From Desulfovibrio sp. (GTDB taxonomy: Bacteria > Desulfobacterota > Desulfovibrionia > Desulfovibrionales > Desulfovibrionaceae), in the NCBI GenBank assembly GCA_022839785.1, contig JALHJW010000001.1:496001-560000 (forward strand): a stretch of 64,000 nucleotides of DNA, given 5' to 3'. The notes beneath the pieces are model-generated. The model was given only the letters and a program-made list of their open reading frames with translations, had not been told where the DNA came from and did no database searches. Numbering within the stretch: position 1 is the stretch's first letter; every line of letters starts with the position of its first letter. Made by a program: the position numbers and the translations under genes. Below, one piece after another: positions 63,481 to 64,000 of the stretch.

Positions 63481-64000
63481 TTACTTATGGCAGACGTGAC
63501 AGGCGTTACTCACGCCGTTCTCGGCATGGCAGCGCTCGCACTGCCACATCTTCATCGTGTCCTTGCTGTAGCCGGTGATCTTGTTGCGGTAGAGCACCGG
63601 CGTCGTCTCGGACTTGCCCAGGTCAGGATGGCACTGCGCGCATTCCAGGTGCTGGTGGGCGCTGTGGGTGAAATAGACGTTGTCGGGCTGGTACTGGTAG
63701 GTCTGCCAGACCACTTCCTTGCCGGTGTCCACGTACTCGGTCACGAACTTGTCGATGGCCTTCTCGCCCGGCGTCTCGCCGCCTGTGGCCACCGCATGGC
63801 ACTGGGCGCAGTCCTCGGTCGTGGGGAAGCCGGCATAGGAGCCGTCGTCACGGAACCGGTGGCAATCCTCGCAGGACATGCCGGCATCCTCGACATGCAC
63901 CTTATGGTTGAAGGGGATGGGTTGCGTCACCTCGCTGTAGAGCAGCTGCGGAAACACGAACCAGCCGAACCCGAGGCCAAAGAGCAGGCCCAGGAACATG
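63481..64000 (-). CDS. qrcA: menaquinone reductase, multihaem cytochrome c subunit QrcA (cut by window edge)
   Basis: At least 172 residues are visible. An ATG at 63999 could be the start, but the frame may continue past the edge. The first 20 residues are a transmembrane anchor, and the rest is periplasmic. Five CxxCH haem motifs can be read (CEDCH, CAQCH twice, CERCH, CHVCH). It receives electrons from cytochrome c3. Six haems are reported for the Desulfovibrio protein, so one motif may be atypical or lost here. It is the first visible gene of the operon, 15 bases before qrcB. Confidence 0.88.
   Translation of the reverse strand, partial: MFLGLLFGLGFGWFVFPQLLYSEVTQPIPFNHKVHVEDAGMSCEDCHRFRDDGSYAGFPTTEDCAQCHAVATGGETPGEKAIDKFVTEYVDTGKEVVWQTYQYQPDNVYFTHSAHQHLECAQCHPDLGKSETTPVLYRNKITGYSKDTMKMWQCERCHAENGVSNACHVCHK

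Overview
The window looks like chromosomal core DNA from a high-GC sulfate-reducing bacterium of the Desulfovibrio group (Desulfovibrionales). The strongest sign is the qrcABCD-type operon at the right edge, which encodes the menaquinone reductase complex known from Desulfovibrio. NifU/NifS as the Fe-S assembly system, a fused 2-oxoacid:ferredoxin oxidoreductase, Qrc next to periplasmic redox proteins, and many c-di-GMP and PilZ proteins all fit. This assignment rests on gene content read by eye; no database search was run. I see no insertion sequence, prophage, CRISPR array or rRNA. There is one tRNA, tRNA-Leu(UAG).

Layout. 1-4.2 kb: rpiB-tkt-glpX, non-oxidative pentose phosphate and gluconeogenic enzymes. 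4.2-5.5 kb: a degenerate receiver-PilZ protein. 5.6-9.9 kb (minus strand): ferritin, a two-subunit 2-oxoacid oxidoreductase, and two exported thiol/peroxide proteins packed with overlaps. 10.2-15.4 kb: a lipoprotein, then nifU-nifS-cysK-cysE, which couples cysteine synthesis to sulfur mobilisation and Fe-S assembly behind a possible Rrf2/IscR-type operator. 15.5-20 kb: an MBL-fold hydrolase, a GNCQ-motif protein, greA, a PilZ protein and NDH-2. 20.1-26.3 kb (minus): the proteostasis block tig, clpP, clpX, lon, with internal terminator and promoter signals. 26.4-37.5 kb (minus): tRNA-Leu, a ThiD-ThiN fusion, a membrane glycosylation trio, recD2, recR, ebfC, dnaX and ilvE.

37.5-49 kb: an HD-GYP protein, a universal stress protein, a lytic transglycosylase, an AT-rich promoter island in front of alaC-type aminotransferase and hom, a PilZ protein, a single-domain response regulator, a CDF metal exporter, a PAS-GGDEF-EAL protein and an archaeal-type phosphoglycerate mutase. 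49.2-53.8 kb (minus): an unusual five-gene operon with an ABC exporter carrying a large insertion, a cyclic-nucleotide-binding-domain protein, an exported protein, an RsbW-like kinase and a STAS antagonist. 53.9-58 kb: a LytR/LytS pair followed by a CstA-family carbon-starvation/pyruvate transporter. 58.1-64 kb (minus): an SDR epimerase lacking the usual catalytic Tyr, then qrcD, qrcC, qrcB and qrcA (cut by the window edge).

The most promising unexplained items are the ABC exporter, whose nucleotide-binding domain holds three copies of the segment that normally follows the Q-loop, and the partner-switch operon around it. Other points of interest are a KorB subunit that has lost one Fe-S ligand, the degenerate ThiN domain, the Tyr-to-Asn SDR, and the AT-rich island upstream of alaC-hom.
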